Of a stretch of 9,963 bases of DNA, positions 1 to 6,221 are shown one piece after another; position 1 is the first letter of the stretch, and each line of letters begins with the position of its first letter. Made by a program: the position numbers and the translations under genes. A model generated the notes under the pieces. It ran no database searches. It was given only the letters and a program-made list of their open reading frames with translations, and had not been told where the DNA came from. This DNA comes from Synergistaceae bacterium (lineage in GTDB: Bacteria > Synergistota > Synergistia > Synergistales > Aminobacteriaceae), in assembly GCA_017475805.1 (NCBI GenBank), contig JAFVEW010000055.1, positions 1 through 9,963 of the forward strand, read 5' to 3'.

Positions 1-784
1 CTAAAGGTTTTTCTTGTTCAAGCAAATTCAAAACGGCCTGTAATCTCGATAACGCCTGAAAATGAGGAAGTCCTAAAATCTGACGCGCTCCTGAGCTGAA
101 AAATTTATAATTTTGCTCCGTCAAGAACTTATCAAGCTCTCTGATAGCTTCCCGACAAGAATTTTCAGCTTCTTCAAGTCCGCCTAAGACATATTGATAA
201 AGAATTTCACGAACTTCGCTCCATGAATGGCCGCTCGCTATTGTGTTGATTCGCCGCGTTAATTCTTCAAGCGTAGCTGCGTCAATGTCATAAGGCAAAT
301 TAAATTGCGAATGATGAACAAGTCCGCCCTTAAGGATTATCAATGCTAAAACATTATTGCCTCCGATAAGCATTAAATCTATCCGTTGAATTTCAGCAGT
401 ATCAAGCGTCGGCATAGCAGCAACAGCTACGCAGTTAGTAAGCCTTGCCATGAGGTGAGTAACGTGATTAAGCAAATCTTCAATGCCGCTTCGGCTTCCT
501 AAAATTTCGCGCCTAATGTCATCTTCATGCGAGTGATTTCGCGCTCTCGCCGTAACAGAGTCGACATAAACTCTATAAGCTCTCGCCGTCGGGAGTCTTC
601 CTGAAGAAGTATGAGGCTGATAAAAATATCCAAGTTCTTCAAGGTCGGCCATTTCGTTGCGAATCGTTGCGGGACTAAATTTATTCAAATATTTTTTGAC
701 TATAGTCCTTGAGCCTGCAGGCTCGCCTGTTTTTATATATTCATAAACAACAGCAAGAATTATGCTTAACTGTCTCTCTGTCAT
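1..784 (-). CDS. hrcA: Heat-inducible transcription repressor HrcA (3' end beyond window)
   Basis: HrcA represses class I heat-shock genes (groE, dnaK operons) by binding CIRCE operators; in known systems GroEL is needed to keep it active. My reverse-strand translation gives 261 residues starting MTERQLSIILAVVYEYIKTG. Residues about 1-75 are the winged-helix DNA-binding part, with the family hallmark SPATIRNEM (37-45), then LEELGYFYQPHTSSGRLPTA (48-67). Residues about 100-261 match the GAF-like and inserted dimerisation parts. The family is usually about 340 residues, so roughly 80 C-terminal residues lie past the left edge. The ATG at 784 has a strong GGAGGTGAG ribosome site about 10 bases upstream. 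A CIRCE element lies 37 bases upstream, implying autorepression. grpE-dnaK-dnaJ commonly follow hrcA and may lie to the left; this cannot be seen. Confidence 0.96.
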   Translation of the reverse strand, partial: MTERQLSIILAVVYEYIKTGEPAGSRTIVKKYLNKFSPATIRNEMADLEELGYFYQPHTSSGRLPTARAYRVYVDSVTARARNHSHEDDIRREILGSRSGIEDLLNHVTHLMARLTNCVAVAAMPTLDTAEIQRIDLMLIGGNNVLALIILKGGLVHHSQFNLPYDIDAATLEELTRRINTIASGHSWSEVREILYQYVLGGLEEAENSCREAIRELDKFLTEQNYKFFSSGARQILGLPHFQALSRLQAVLNLLEQEKPL

Positions 785-820
785 TTTTGTTAGCTCACCT
801 CCATTTTTAATTTTTTATTT

Positions 821-847
821 TTAGCACTCGCTATTAATGAGTGCCAT
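821..847 (-). promoter_or_regulatory. CIRCE operator (HrcA binding site)
   Basis: The plus strand reads TTAGCACTC, nine bases, then GAGTGCCAT; the CIRCE consensus is TTAGCACTC-N9-GAGTGCTAA. The left arm is perfect and the spacer is exactly nine. The right arm matches its first six bases, and the last three are CAT instead of TAA. The element sits between the predicted hrcA promoter and its ribosome site, in the 5' untranslated leader, a usual place for hrcA autoregulation. Confidence 0.93.
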
Positions 848-866
848 TAATTTTTTAACGCGGATA

Positions 867-895
867 AGATTAGCAGACTCATCTATAAAAGTCAA
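867..895 (-). promoter_or_regulatory. Predicted sigma-70 type promoter of hrcA
   Basis: Read on the minus strand there is a -35 box TTGACT (890-895), 17 bases, then TAATCT (867-872) as -10. TGC directly precedes the -10 box, giving an extended -10 (TGn). TTGACT matches the consensus at five of six positions. The -10 is weak at its middle three positions but keeps the first two and last. A transcript would start near 860, putting CIRCE in the leader. Confidence 0.65.
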
Positions 896-907
896 CACTA
901 AAAACGC

Positions 908-935
908 AAGTGGAAATTAAGAGTTGGGAAATAAG
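908..935. repeat. Degenerate heptamer array F
   Basis: Four period-seven units resembling AGTTAGG can be laid out on the plus strand: AAGTGGA, AATTAAG, AGTTGGG and AAATAAG. The match is much weaker than at arrays B and D, and the orientation is opposite to the flanking minus-strand genes. It may be a decayed array or chance purine-rich sequence. Confidence 0.35.
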
Positions 936-1014
936 AATATTTGTAGTAGAGTAACAAAAATCGTTCTTTCTATCTTTATAAAGTTTTGCTATGACTGATT
1001 AAAATCGTGATTTT

Positions 1015-1038
1015 TGTAGTAATAAATGTAGTAATAAA
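1015..1038. repeat. Tandem 12-bp direct repeat
   Basis: TGTAGTAATAAA occurs twice back to back (1015-1026 and 1027-1038). A related TTTGTAGTA also occurs at 940-948. The repeat lies immediately past the terminator hairpin of the rsfS-ended transcript, and its last bases supply part of the T-run on the minus strand. Confidence 0.8.
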
Positions 1039-1072
1039 AATGCAGCTCTCGATCTTTAATCCAAGAACTGCA
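1036..1072 (-). terminator. Intrinsic terminator after rsfS (galK-eda-rsfS cluster)
   Basis: On the minus strand TGCAGTTCTTG (1062-1072) pairs with CGAGAGCTGCA (1041-1051). This gives an 11-bp stem, two pairs of which are G-U, with a loop of about ten bases. TTTTT (1036-1040) follows the stem directly, then further T-rich sequence. It lies about 40 bases past the rsfS stop codon, as expected for the end of that transcription unit. Confidence 0.75.
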
Positions 1073-1110
1073 CTCTCTGATATTTATTTTAGCAAAAAAT
1101 TTTGAAATTT

Positions 1111-1425
1111 TTAATCGTTATCCCAAAGTTTTTCGAGCCTATAAAATTCGCGGCCTTTATGACTGAAAACATGAACGACTATGTCGCCTGCGTCAATTAG
1201 TCGCCAGTTTAAGCTGTGCTCGCCTTCGATTTTGCATTTTCGGCCTTCACGGTCAAGAGCCTCTTCAGCGGCATCGGTTAAAGTCTTCATATGAGTTTCA
1301 GAGTTACCTGTAACCAATATAAAAGCGTCCGCAAGTCCGCCTTTGTCTTTGAGATCAAGCGTTAAAATATTTTCGCCGTTCTTGGCATCAAGAGCTGCTG
1401 TTACTTTTTCAAGAATTTCAGGCAT
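1111..1425 (-). CDS. rsfS: Ribosomal silencing factor RsfS (Iojap/DUF143 family)
   Basis: RsfS binds ribosomal protein L14 on the 50S subunit and blocks joining to 30S, shutting down translation in starvation or stationary phase. The 104-residue product carries the family core: LDLKDKGGLADAFILVTGNS, then the EGE..LNWRLIDAGDIVVHVF stretch and REFYRLEKLW at the end. A longer frame exists from a GTG at 1473, inside eda, giving 120 residues. I prefer the ATG at 1425 because the product MPEILEKVTAAL then begins where family members normally begin. It also starts four bases after the eda TAA, a typical coupled arrangement. The upstream GAGG is about 14 bases away, a weak ribosome site that again favours coupling to eda. 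rsfS is often near nadD; here it follows a sugar-acid aldolase. Confidence 0.93.
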   Translation of the reverse strand: MPEILEKVTAALDAKNGENILTLDLKDKGGLADAFILVTGNSETHMKTLTDAAEEALDREGRKCKIEGEHSLNWRLIDAGDIVVHVFSHKGREFYRLEKLWDND

Positions 1426-1429
1426 GTTT

Positions 1430-2068
1430 TTATTTGCTGCCTCGAATTTCTTTAACGATGTCAGCTGCTTCACGAACCATCGCGCCGATTTTGTCCCATT
1501 CGCCAGCCGCGATTAAATCTTTTTTAACCATCCAGCTGCCTCCGCAAGCAATTATCTTATTGTAAGCAAGATAATCGCGGACGTTCTTAGCGTTAATTCC
1601 GCCGGTGGGCATGAACTTTAAGTCAACATAAGCAGCAGCTACAGCCTTAATCATGTTCAAACCGCCCGCAGGTTCAGCCGGGAAGAATTTAACGACTTTG
1701 AGGCCAAGCTCAAGAGCCTGTTCCATTTCGCTGGGTGTTTGAGTGCCGGGCGTTACGGGAACGCTCTGATCTAAGCAATGCTGAACGATTTTAGGATTGA
1801 GGCCAGGCGCAACGATGAATTTTGCTCCAGCGTTGATGGCTTTGTCAGCTTGCTCAATCGTTAAAACAGTGCCTGCTCCGACGAGCATATCAGGAAAATC
1901 GCGCGTCATAGTTTTAATCGCTTCTTCAGCGGCGGCCGTTCTGAAAGTAACTTCAGCGCAAGGAAGTCCGTTTTCACAGAGAACTTTAGCGAGCGGCGCA
2001 GCGTCTTTAGCATCGTCAAGAACAACAACAGGGATTATTCCGATTTTTGAAAATTCTTCAAATATCAT
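1430..2068 (-). CDS. eda: KDPG/KHG-type class I aldolase (2-keto-3-deoxy-6-phosphogluconate aldolase family)
   Basis: The family splits 2-keto-3-deoxy-6-phosphogluconate, or the galactonate or hydroxyglutarate equivalents, to pyruvate plus an aldehyde through a lysine Schiff base. The 212-residue length is normal. Visible active-site parts are E39 and R43 in AEVTFRT, the AGTV stretch near residue 65, TPGTQTPSE (106-114), the Schiff-base lysine K127 in VVKFFPAE, and GGIN (156-159). AAGGAGTG about 12 bases upstream is the ribosome site. It lies 65 bases after galK and four bases before rsfS, all on one strand, so co-transcription is likely; a TATAAT box in the galK-eda gap may add an internal promoter. 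The exact substrate (gluconate, galactonate or hexuronate breakdown) cannot be fixed from this sequence. No Entner-Doudoroff dehydratase gene is in the window. Confidence 0.92.
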   Translation of the reverse strand: MIFEEFSKIGIIPVVVLDDAKDAAPLAKVLCENGLPCAEVTFRTAAAEEAIKTMTRDFPDMLVGAGTVLTIEQADKAINAGAKFIVAPGLNPKIVQHCLDQSVPVTPGTQTPSEMEQALELGLKVVKFFPAEPAGGLNMIKAVAAAYVDLKFMPTGGINAKNVRDYLAYNKIIACGGSWMVKKDLIAAGEWDKIGAMVREAADIVKEIRGSK

Positions 2069-2103
2069 GATAAATATTTCACTCCTTAAATTTTGTTTCT
2101 TAG

Positions 2104-2119
2104 TTTGTAATTATACAAA
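2104..2119 (-). promoter_or_regulatory. Inverted repeat overlapping a TATAAT box, upstream of eda
   Basis: TTTGTA (2104-2109), four bases, then TACAAA (2114-2119) form a perfect hyphenated inverted repeat. On the minus strand it contains TATAAT (2110-2115), a perfect -10 hexamer about 41 bases before the eda ATG. No good -35 box is visible at 16-18 bases. It could be a repressor-controlled internal promoter for eda-rsfS, or a chance AT-rich palindrome. Confidence 0.4.
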
Positions 2120-2125
2120 AAAATT

Positions 2126-2139
2126 CCTAATTCCTACTT
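2126..2139 (-). repeat. Heptamer array A (two units) overlapping the galK stop codon
   Basis: On the plus strand two seven-base units, CCTAATT and CCTACTT, abut. In the galK sense strand this reads AAGTAGG then AATTAGG, and the TAG stop of galK (2134-2136) is the TAG of the first unit. It belongs to the family of intergenic heptamer arrays in this window. Confidence 0.65.
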
Positions 2140-3291
2140 GATTTTTTTAGCTCCGTCGGAAGTCTCGATGATATAAAAATCAGCCTTTCGTCCGCAAATT
2201 TTTTCATAGTCAGAGCTGATTTTATTCACAAATTCATCAACTGAATTTTTCTCGACGATGCTCACGGTACAGCCGCCGAAGCCGCCGCCTGTCATTCGAG
2301 AGCCTACAACGCCGTCAAGTTTCCATGCAAGAGAAGCAAGCGTGTCAAGCTCAGGAACGGTAACTTGATAATCATCGCGTAAAGAAACATGTGAAGCGTT
2401 CATTAATTTGCCGAATAAATTTAAGTCTCCGGCTTTTAAGGCTTGAGAAGCACGAATAGCGCGGGCATTTTCACTCACTGCATGACGAGCGCGACGCAAA
2501 TTAACAGGGTCGGCAATGCTGAAAGAAACTTCGTCTAATTCGTTCGGAGTTAAATCACAAAGACAAGAAATTTTTTTAACGTTTTGAATATCAGCAAGAG
2601 CCTGTTCACATTGCTGACGTCTCAAATTATATTCAGAGCCTGCGAGTGAGTGAGGAACGTTTGAATTTGTTATCACGATTTTGTAATTATCTAATTCAAG
2701 AGGCGCATAAGAATATTCAAGTGTCGAACAGTTTAATAAAACCGCGTGATTTTTTTTGCCCATGCTCACGGCGAATTGATCCATGATGCCGCAATTCATT
2801 CCGACAAAATTATTCTCGGCTTCCTGAGAAAATTTCGCCATGCTGACGCCGTCAATGTTTAAGTTGTAGAGAGAGTCAAAAATTTTTCCCGTCAAGACTT
2901 CGATTGCTGCCGACGATGACAAACCTGCACCGCCGGGTAAGTTGCCGTTATAAAGAATATCAGCACCGCCGAATTTATAGCCGTGTTTTAACAAAGTATG
3001 AACGACGCCCAAAGGATAATTTACCCACGAACGAATTTCGGACTTTGATTTAATCTCATCGATTTTAATTTCAAAAGGCGTGAAAATTCCTTCATCGAAG
3101 TTCATTGAGTAAAGTCGAATTAAATTATCATCGCGGCGAGAAACAAGAGCTTCAATTCCAAGATTAATAGCGCATGGAAATACAAAGCCGCCTTCATGAT
3201 CAGTGTGTTCGCCGATTAAATTCACTCGGCCGGGAGCAAAAAATTTTTCAGGTTGTGAAGAATTAAAAATTTTCGCGAAAGTTTTTTCCAT
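2134..3291 (-). CDS. galK: Galactokinase (GHMP kinase family)
   Basis: Phosphorylates alpha-D-galactose with ATP to galactose 1-phosphate, entering the Leloir pathway in the cytosol. The 385-residue length is normal. The galactokinase signature GRVNLIGEHTD is at 21-31, the GHMP ATP-binding loop PGGAGLSSSAA at 119-129, the region around catalytic D171 at GIMDQF (168-173), and the C-terminal GHMP motif SRMTGGGFGGC at 331-341. R22 and D171 correspond to the conserved catalytic pair. AAAGGAG about ten bases before the ATG is a good ribosome site. galT and galE are not in the window. It is divergent from pnp across about 79 bases and is followed by eda and rsfS on the same strand. The stop codon lies in a heptamer repeat. 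Confidence 0.97.
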   Translation of the reverse strand: MEKTFAKIFNSSQPEKFFAPGRVNLIGEHTDHEGGFVFPCAINLGIEALVSRRDDNLIRLYSMNFDEGIFTPFEIKIDEIKSKSEIRSWVNYPLGVVHTLLKHGYKFGGADILYNGNLPGGAGLSSSAAIEVLTGKIFDSLYNLNIDGVSMAKFSQEAENNFVGMNCGIMDQFAVSMGKKNHAVLLNCSTLEYSYAPLELDNYKIVITNSNVPHSLAGSEYNLRRQQCEQALADIQNVKKISCLCDLTPNELDEVSFSIADPVNLRRARHAVSENARAIRASQALKAGDLNLFGKLMNASHVSLRDDYQVTVPELDTLASLAWKLDGVVGSRMTGGGFGGCTVSIVEKNSVDEFVNKISSDYEKICGRKADFYIIETSDGAKKIK

Positions 3292-3370
3292 AAAAATTTT
3301 TCTCCTTTCTAAGTTTTAATAAGTAATATAATATATCGCGTGAAAAAATTGAGAGGAGTAAAAATTTATT
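3292..3370. promoter_or_regulatory. Divergent galK/pnp promoter region
   Basis: This 79-base gap must hold the start signals for both galK (leftward) and pnp (rightward). Rightward, TATAAT at 3327-3332 is a perfect -10 hexamer with no clear -35 box. AGGAG at 3354-3358 is the pnp ribosome site. Leftward, AT-rich candidates (TATATT, TATTAT) lie in the same stretch without a clear -35, and AAAGGAG near 3304 is the galK ribosome site. No clear heptamer array was seen here. Confidence 0.5.
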
Positions 3371-5713
3371 TTGAATCAAGAAAAAGTTTATTCCGTCCAA
3401 GTCGGAGAAACTCCGATGGTATTCAAGACAGGAAGAATAGCGAAACAAGCAGACGGAGCTGTATTCGCATCGCAGGGTGAGACAGTTGTACTCAGCACAG
3501 CCTGCATGACACAAGAAGCAAGAACAGGAATTGATTTCTTCCCGCTCACAGTTGACTATGAAGAAAGATATTACGCAGCCGGAAAAATTCCAGGAGGATT
3601 TGTTAAACGCGAAGGCAAACCTGCCGACAGTGCAATTTTAGGTTCAAGAGTTGCTGACCGTTCTATTCGTTCACTCTTTGATGAAGACATGCACAACGAT
3701 GTTCACGTCGTTAATACTGTTATGGCTGTAGATCAGATTTATCCGCCTCAAATTTTAGGAATAAACGGAGCAAGCGCGGCCTTAGCAATTTCCGGCATTC
3801 CATGGAACGGCCCGGTCGGTGCGGTTAGAATTGGACTCGTAGGCGGAAATTTAATCGTCAATCCTACAGAGAAACAAATGGAAAACTCGATGTTAAATCT
3901 TATCGTCGCCGGTCATGAAGACGGAATTACAATGGTCGAGTCGGGGTCTTACGAGGTCAGTGAAGAATTATTAGTCGATGCCTTAGAGCTTGCTCACTCG
4001 GAAATTAAAAAAATTATCGCCGTCATCAAGCAAATGAAAGAAGAAATCGGCAAGCCCTTAATCGAAATAACAAAGCCTGAAAGTTTCCCCGATATTGACG
4101 AATGGATTTGCCAAAATCTCGACAAAGACGTTGACGAAGCAGTAAGAATACACGAAAAGAAACCGCGAGAAAAGAAAATTGACTCAATCAAAGCCGCCGC
4201 TACAGAACATTTCAGCGAACTTATCACAGAAACTCCAGAAAAAGAAGACTACATAAAAGCATTTATTGACAAACGTGTAAAGACTTTAATGCGCAGCATA
4301 ATCATCAACGAGCATATCAGAGTTGACGGCCGAAAAATGGATCAGATTAGGCCGATTACCTGCGAGCTTGATATTTTACCGAAAGTTCACGGTTCAGCTT
4401 TGTTCACACGAGGCGAAACTCAATCTTTAGCAATTACGACGCTTGGCATGATTGGCGAAGATGATCAAATTCAAGACGGAATTAAACTCAACGAGCCAGC
4501 AAAAAGATTTATGCTTCATTATAATTTCCCGCCTTATTCAGTAGGCGAAGTCAGACCTATTAGAGGTCCCGGACGCCGTGAAATCGGTCATGGAGCATTG
4601 GCTGAAAGAGCTTTGCTTCCCGTAATTCCGACCGAAGAGGAATTCCCGTATGTTATCCGCGTTGTTTCAGATATTATGGAGTCGAACGGCTCAAGCTCAC
4701 AGGCAAGTATCTGCGGAGGAAGTCTCTCGATGATGCACGCAGGCGTTCCGATTAGATGCCATGTTGCTGGAATTGCTATGGGTCTTATTAAAGAAGGCGA
4801 CAAAGTTCAAATTCTTACGGATATTCAAGGTCTCGAAGATCATTACGGCGATATGGATTTCAAAGTCGCAGGAACTCGAGCAGGCGTTACAGCCCTTCAA
4901 ATGGATAATAAAGCAGGCGGAATTACACGCGAAATTTTAGAGGAAGCATTAGGCCAAGCGCGCAGGGCAAGAATGCAAATTCTTGAAGAAATGGAAAGCG
5001 TTATCCCTGTTCCTAATAAACTTTCACCGAACGCTCCGAGAATTATCACGTTTGAAATCGATCCCGATAAAATTCGTGAAGTCATCGGCACAGGCGGAAA
5101 AGTTGTACGCAGCATAACTCAAACGGCTAACGTTAAACTCGAAATTGACGACAACGGCATCGTTACAATCGCTGGCGCAACAATGGCTCAAGTTGAAGAT
5201 GCTCACGCTATGGTAATGTCAATAATCCGCGACTTAACGGCCGGAGATATTTATTACGGAACAGTAACCCGGATAATGAGCTTCGGAGCTGTCGTCGAGT
5301 GCCTGCCAGGCAAAGAAGGAATGCTTCATATCAGCGAAATAAGCTCAAACAGAGTTCCTCACACTGAAGACGTTTTCAAAGTCGGCGATAGAGTTTTAGT
5401 CATGGTCAAAGACATTGAAGACACAGGCCGCGCAAATTTATCAAGACGCAGAGTAATGGCCAATGAAGAGAAAGTCCGTGAAGCTGGATTTGCTTACGCT
5501 TTACCTGACGAAAGAGAACGTGAAAATTTAATCACGAGTTTAACTTCAAAAGGCGGACGCGGTTTTTCAATGAAAGACAGAGTCAACGCTAAAGACGTTA
5601 AAAATAAACTCGGCAGCTACATGGATAGAGGCTACTCTTCAAACAGAACAAGCCGAAACGATTTTGAAAACGCTCGTGAAAGACGCGGGCGCGGCGACAG
5701 AAGAGGACGATAA
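3371..5713 (+). CDS. pnp: Polyribonucleotide nucleotidyltransferase (PNPase)
   Basis: A trimeric 3'-to-5' phosphorolytic exoribonuclease that degrades mRNA to nucleoside diphosphates, often with degradosome partners. The 780-residue product has a first RNase PH domain (about 12-145, with GGFVKREGKP at 75-84), a helical linker (about 150-300), and a second RNase PH domain (about 320-540). The catalytic stretch GLEDHYGDMDFKVAGTR carries D490, D496 and K498, equivalent to E. coli D486, D492 and K494. The KH domain has the loop VIGTGGKVVR (571-580), and an S1 domain spans about 624-693. A charged tail (about 695-780) ends in Arg/Gly-rich sequence, making the protein somewhat longer than usual (700-740). 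The start is TTG, with AGGAG 12 bases upstream; no ATG fits as well, and the N-terminus aligns with the family. dut follows two bases after the stop. Confidence 0.98.
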   Translation: MNQEKVYSVQVGETPMVFKTGRIAKQADGAVFASQGETVVLSTACMTQEARTGIDFFPLTVDYEERYYAAGKIPGGFVKREGKPADSAILGSRVADRSIRSLFDEDMHNDVHVVNTVMAVDQIYPPQILGINGASAALAISGIPWNGPVGAVRIGLVGGNLIVNPTEKQMENSMLNLIVAGHEDGITMVESGSYEVSEELLVDALELAHSEIKKIIAVIKQMKEEIGKPLIEITKPESFPDIDEWICQNLDKDVDEAVRIHEKKPREKKIDSIKAAATEHFSELITETPEKEDYIKAFIDKRVKTLMRSIIINEHIRVDGRKMDQIRPITCELDILPKVHGSALFTRGETQSLAITTLGMIGEDDQIQDGIKLNEPAKRFMLHYNFPPYSVGEVRPIRGPGRREIGHGALAERALLPVIPTEEEFPYVIRVVSDIMESNGSSSQASICGGSLSMMHAGVPIRCHVAGIAMGLIKEGDKVQILTDIQGLEDHYGDMDFKVAGTRAGVTALQMDNKAGGITREILEEALGQARRARMQILEEMESVIPVPNKLSPNAPRIITFEIDPDKIREVIGTGGKVVRSITQTANVKLEIDDNGIVTIAGATMAQVEDAHAMVMSIIRDLTAGDIYYGTVTRIMSFGAVVECLPGKEGMLHISEISSNRVPHTEDVFKVGDRVLVMVKDIEDTGRANLSRRRVMANEEKVREAGFAYALPDERERENLITSLTSKGGRGFSMKDRVNAKDVKNKLGSYMDRGYSSNRTSRNDFENARERRGRGDRRGR

Positions 5714-5715
5714 AT

Positions 5716-6153
5716 ATGGAAAAAATTAACGTTAAAATTTTCCGTGAAAGTCCAAATATAGCTATTCCGGCTTACGCTACACCGGGCAGCGCAGGCGTTG
5801 ATTTATGTTCGACGATGTACTGCATGATTAAACCGGGCGAACAGGCTTTAATACCGACGGGAATAAAAATCGCTATTCCTGAAGGCTACGAAGGTCAAAT
5901 TAGGCCAAGAAGCGGACTTGCTCTCGATAAAAAAATTACTATTCCGAACAGTCCCGGAACGATTGATTCAGATTATCGCGGAGAAATTCGAGTGTTATTA
6001 AAGAACGAAGGCGAAGACCCTTTCACTCTGCGCTTCGGTGATAGGATTGCTCAAATGGTTTTCGTTCCTGTAGTTCAGGCTCAATTTGAAGAAGTTAAAG
6101 CCCTCGACGAAACTAAAAGAGGCTCGGGCGGCTTCGGTTCAACTGGAAGATAA
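5716..6153 (+). CDS. dut: Deoxyuridine 5'-triphosphate nucleotidohydrolase (dUTPase)
   Basis: Hydrolyses dUTP to dUMP and pyrophosphate, keeping uracil out of DNA and feeding dTMP synthesis; the family is a homotrimer. All five trimeric dUTPase motifs are visible in 145 residues: SAGVDLCS (25-32), RPRSGLA (63-69), GTIDSDYRGEIRV (81-93, with D84 as the likely catalytic aspartate), GDRIAQMVF (108-116), and the P-loop-like RGSGGFGSTGR (135-145). It begins two bases after the pnp stop. Its ribosome site AGAGGA lies within the last codons of pnp, so translation is probably coupled. It ends in a convergent gap carrying facing heptamer arrays. Confidence 0.97.
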   Translation: MEKINVKIFRESPNIAIPAYATPGSAGVDLCSTMYCMIKPGEQALIPTGIKIAIPEGYEGQIRPRSGLALDKKITIPNSPGTIDSDYRGEIRVLLKNEGEDPFTLRFGDRIAQMVFVPVVQAQFEEVKALDETKRGSGGFGSTGR

Positions 6154-6159
6154 AAAAGC

Positions 6160-6187
6160 AAGTAGGAAGTAGGAGTTAGGAAGTAGG
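6160..6187 (+). repeat. Heptamer array B (four units) after dut
   Basis: Four abutting seven-base units: AAGTAGG twice, AGTTAGG once, then AAGTAGG. The array begins six bases after the dut stop codon and reads purine-rich in the dut transcript. Differences are confined to positions 2-4 of the unit. It faces array C about 20 bases downstream. Confidence 0.85.
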
Positions 6188-6218
6188 AACGGAAAAATTT
6201 TTTTATTTCTAACTCCTA
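6170..6218. terminator. Inverted repeat between convergent genes, possible bidirectional terminator
   Basis: TAGGAGTTAG (6170-6179) is the exact reverse complement of CTAACTCCTA (6209-6218), extendable inward by about three pairs including one G-U. The loop of about 23 bases contains AAAAATTTTTTT. The stem is made from heptamer arrays B and C, and its right arm includes the stop codon of the leftward gene. T-runs do not directly follow the stem on either strand, so an intrinsic terminator role is inferred mainly from position between two converging genes. Confidence 0.4.
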
Positions 6219-6221
6219 ATT
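6208..6221 (-). repeat. Heptamer array C (two units) overlapping a stop codon
   Basis: Plus-strand units TCTAACT and CCTAATT abut. In the leftward gene they read AATTAGG then AGTTAGA, and the TAG of the first unit is the stop codon (6216-6218) of the 630-residue TerB_N-type protein. This repeats the arrangement at the galK stop. Confidence 0.6.

Larger units (their letters stand above)
896..1110. other. Non-coding gap between hrcA promoter and rsfS
   Basis: No convincing gene was seen in this stretch of the 326-base gap between hrcA and rsfS. It holds a degenerate heptamer array (908-935), the inverted repeat ACAAAAATC (954-962) / GATTTTTGT (1009-1017), two tandem copies of the 12-mer TGTAGTAATAAA (1015-1038), and the hairpin terminator after rsfS (1036-1072). 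The rest is AT-rich sequence without recognised signals. Confidence 0.6.

Noticed and set aside
1426..1473. Upstream GTG start for rsfS, extending it by 16 residues into eda
   Set aside because: The extra residues do not match the family N-terminus, and the ATG four bases after the eda stop is a better, coupled start.
1797..2141. Plus-strand open frame of 114 codons opposite eda
   Set aside because: It lies antisense to a clearly conserved aldolase, its product is low-complexity Ser/Ala-rich, and no family resemblance or ribosome site was seen.
3263..3514. Minus-strand frame of 83 codons across the galK/pnp gap
   Set aside because: It overlaps the pnp start and the galK start on the other strand or frame, with a Cys/Leu-rich product typical of a shadow frame.
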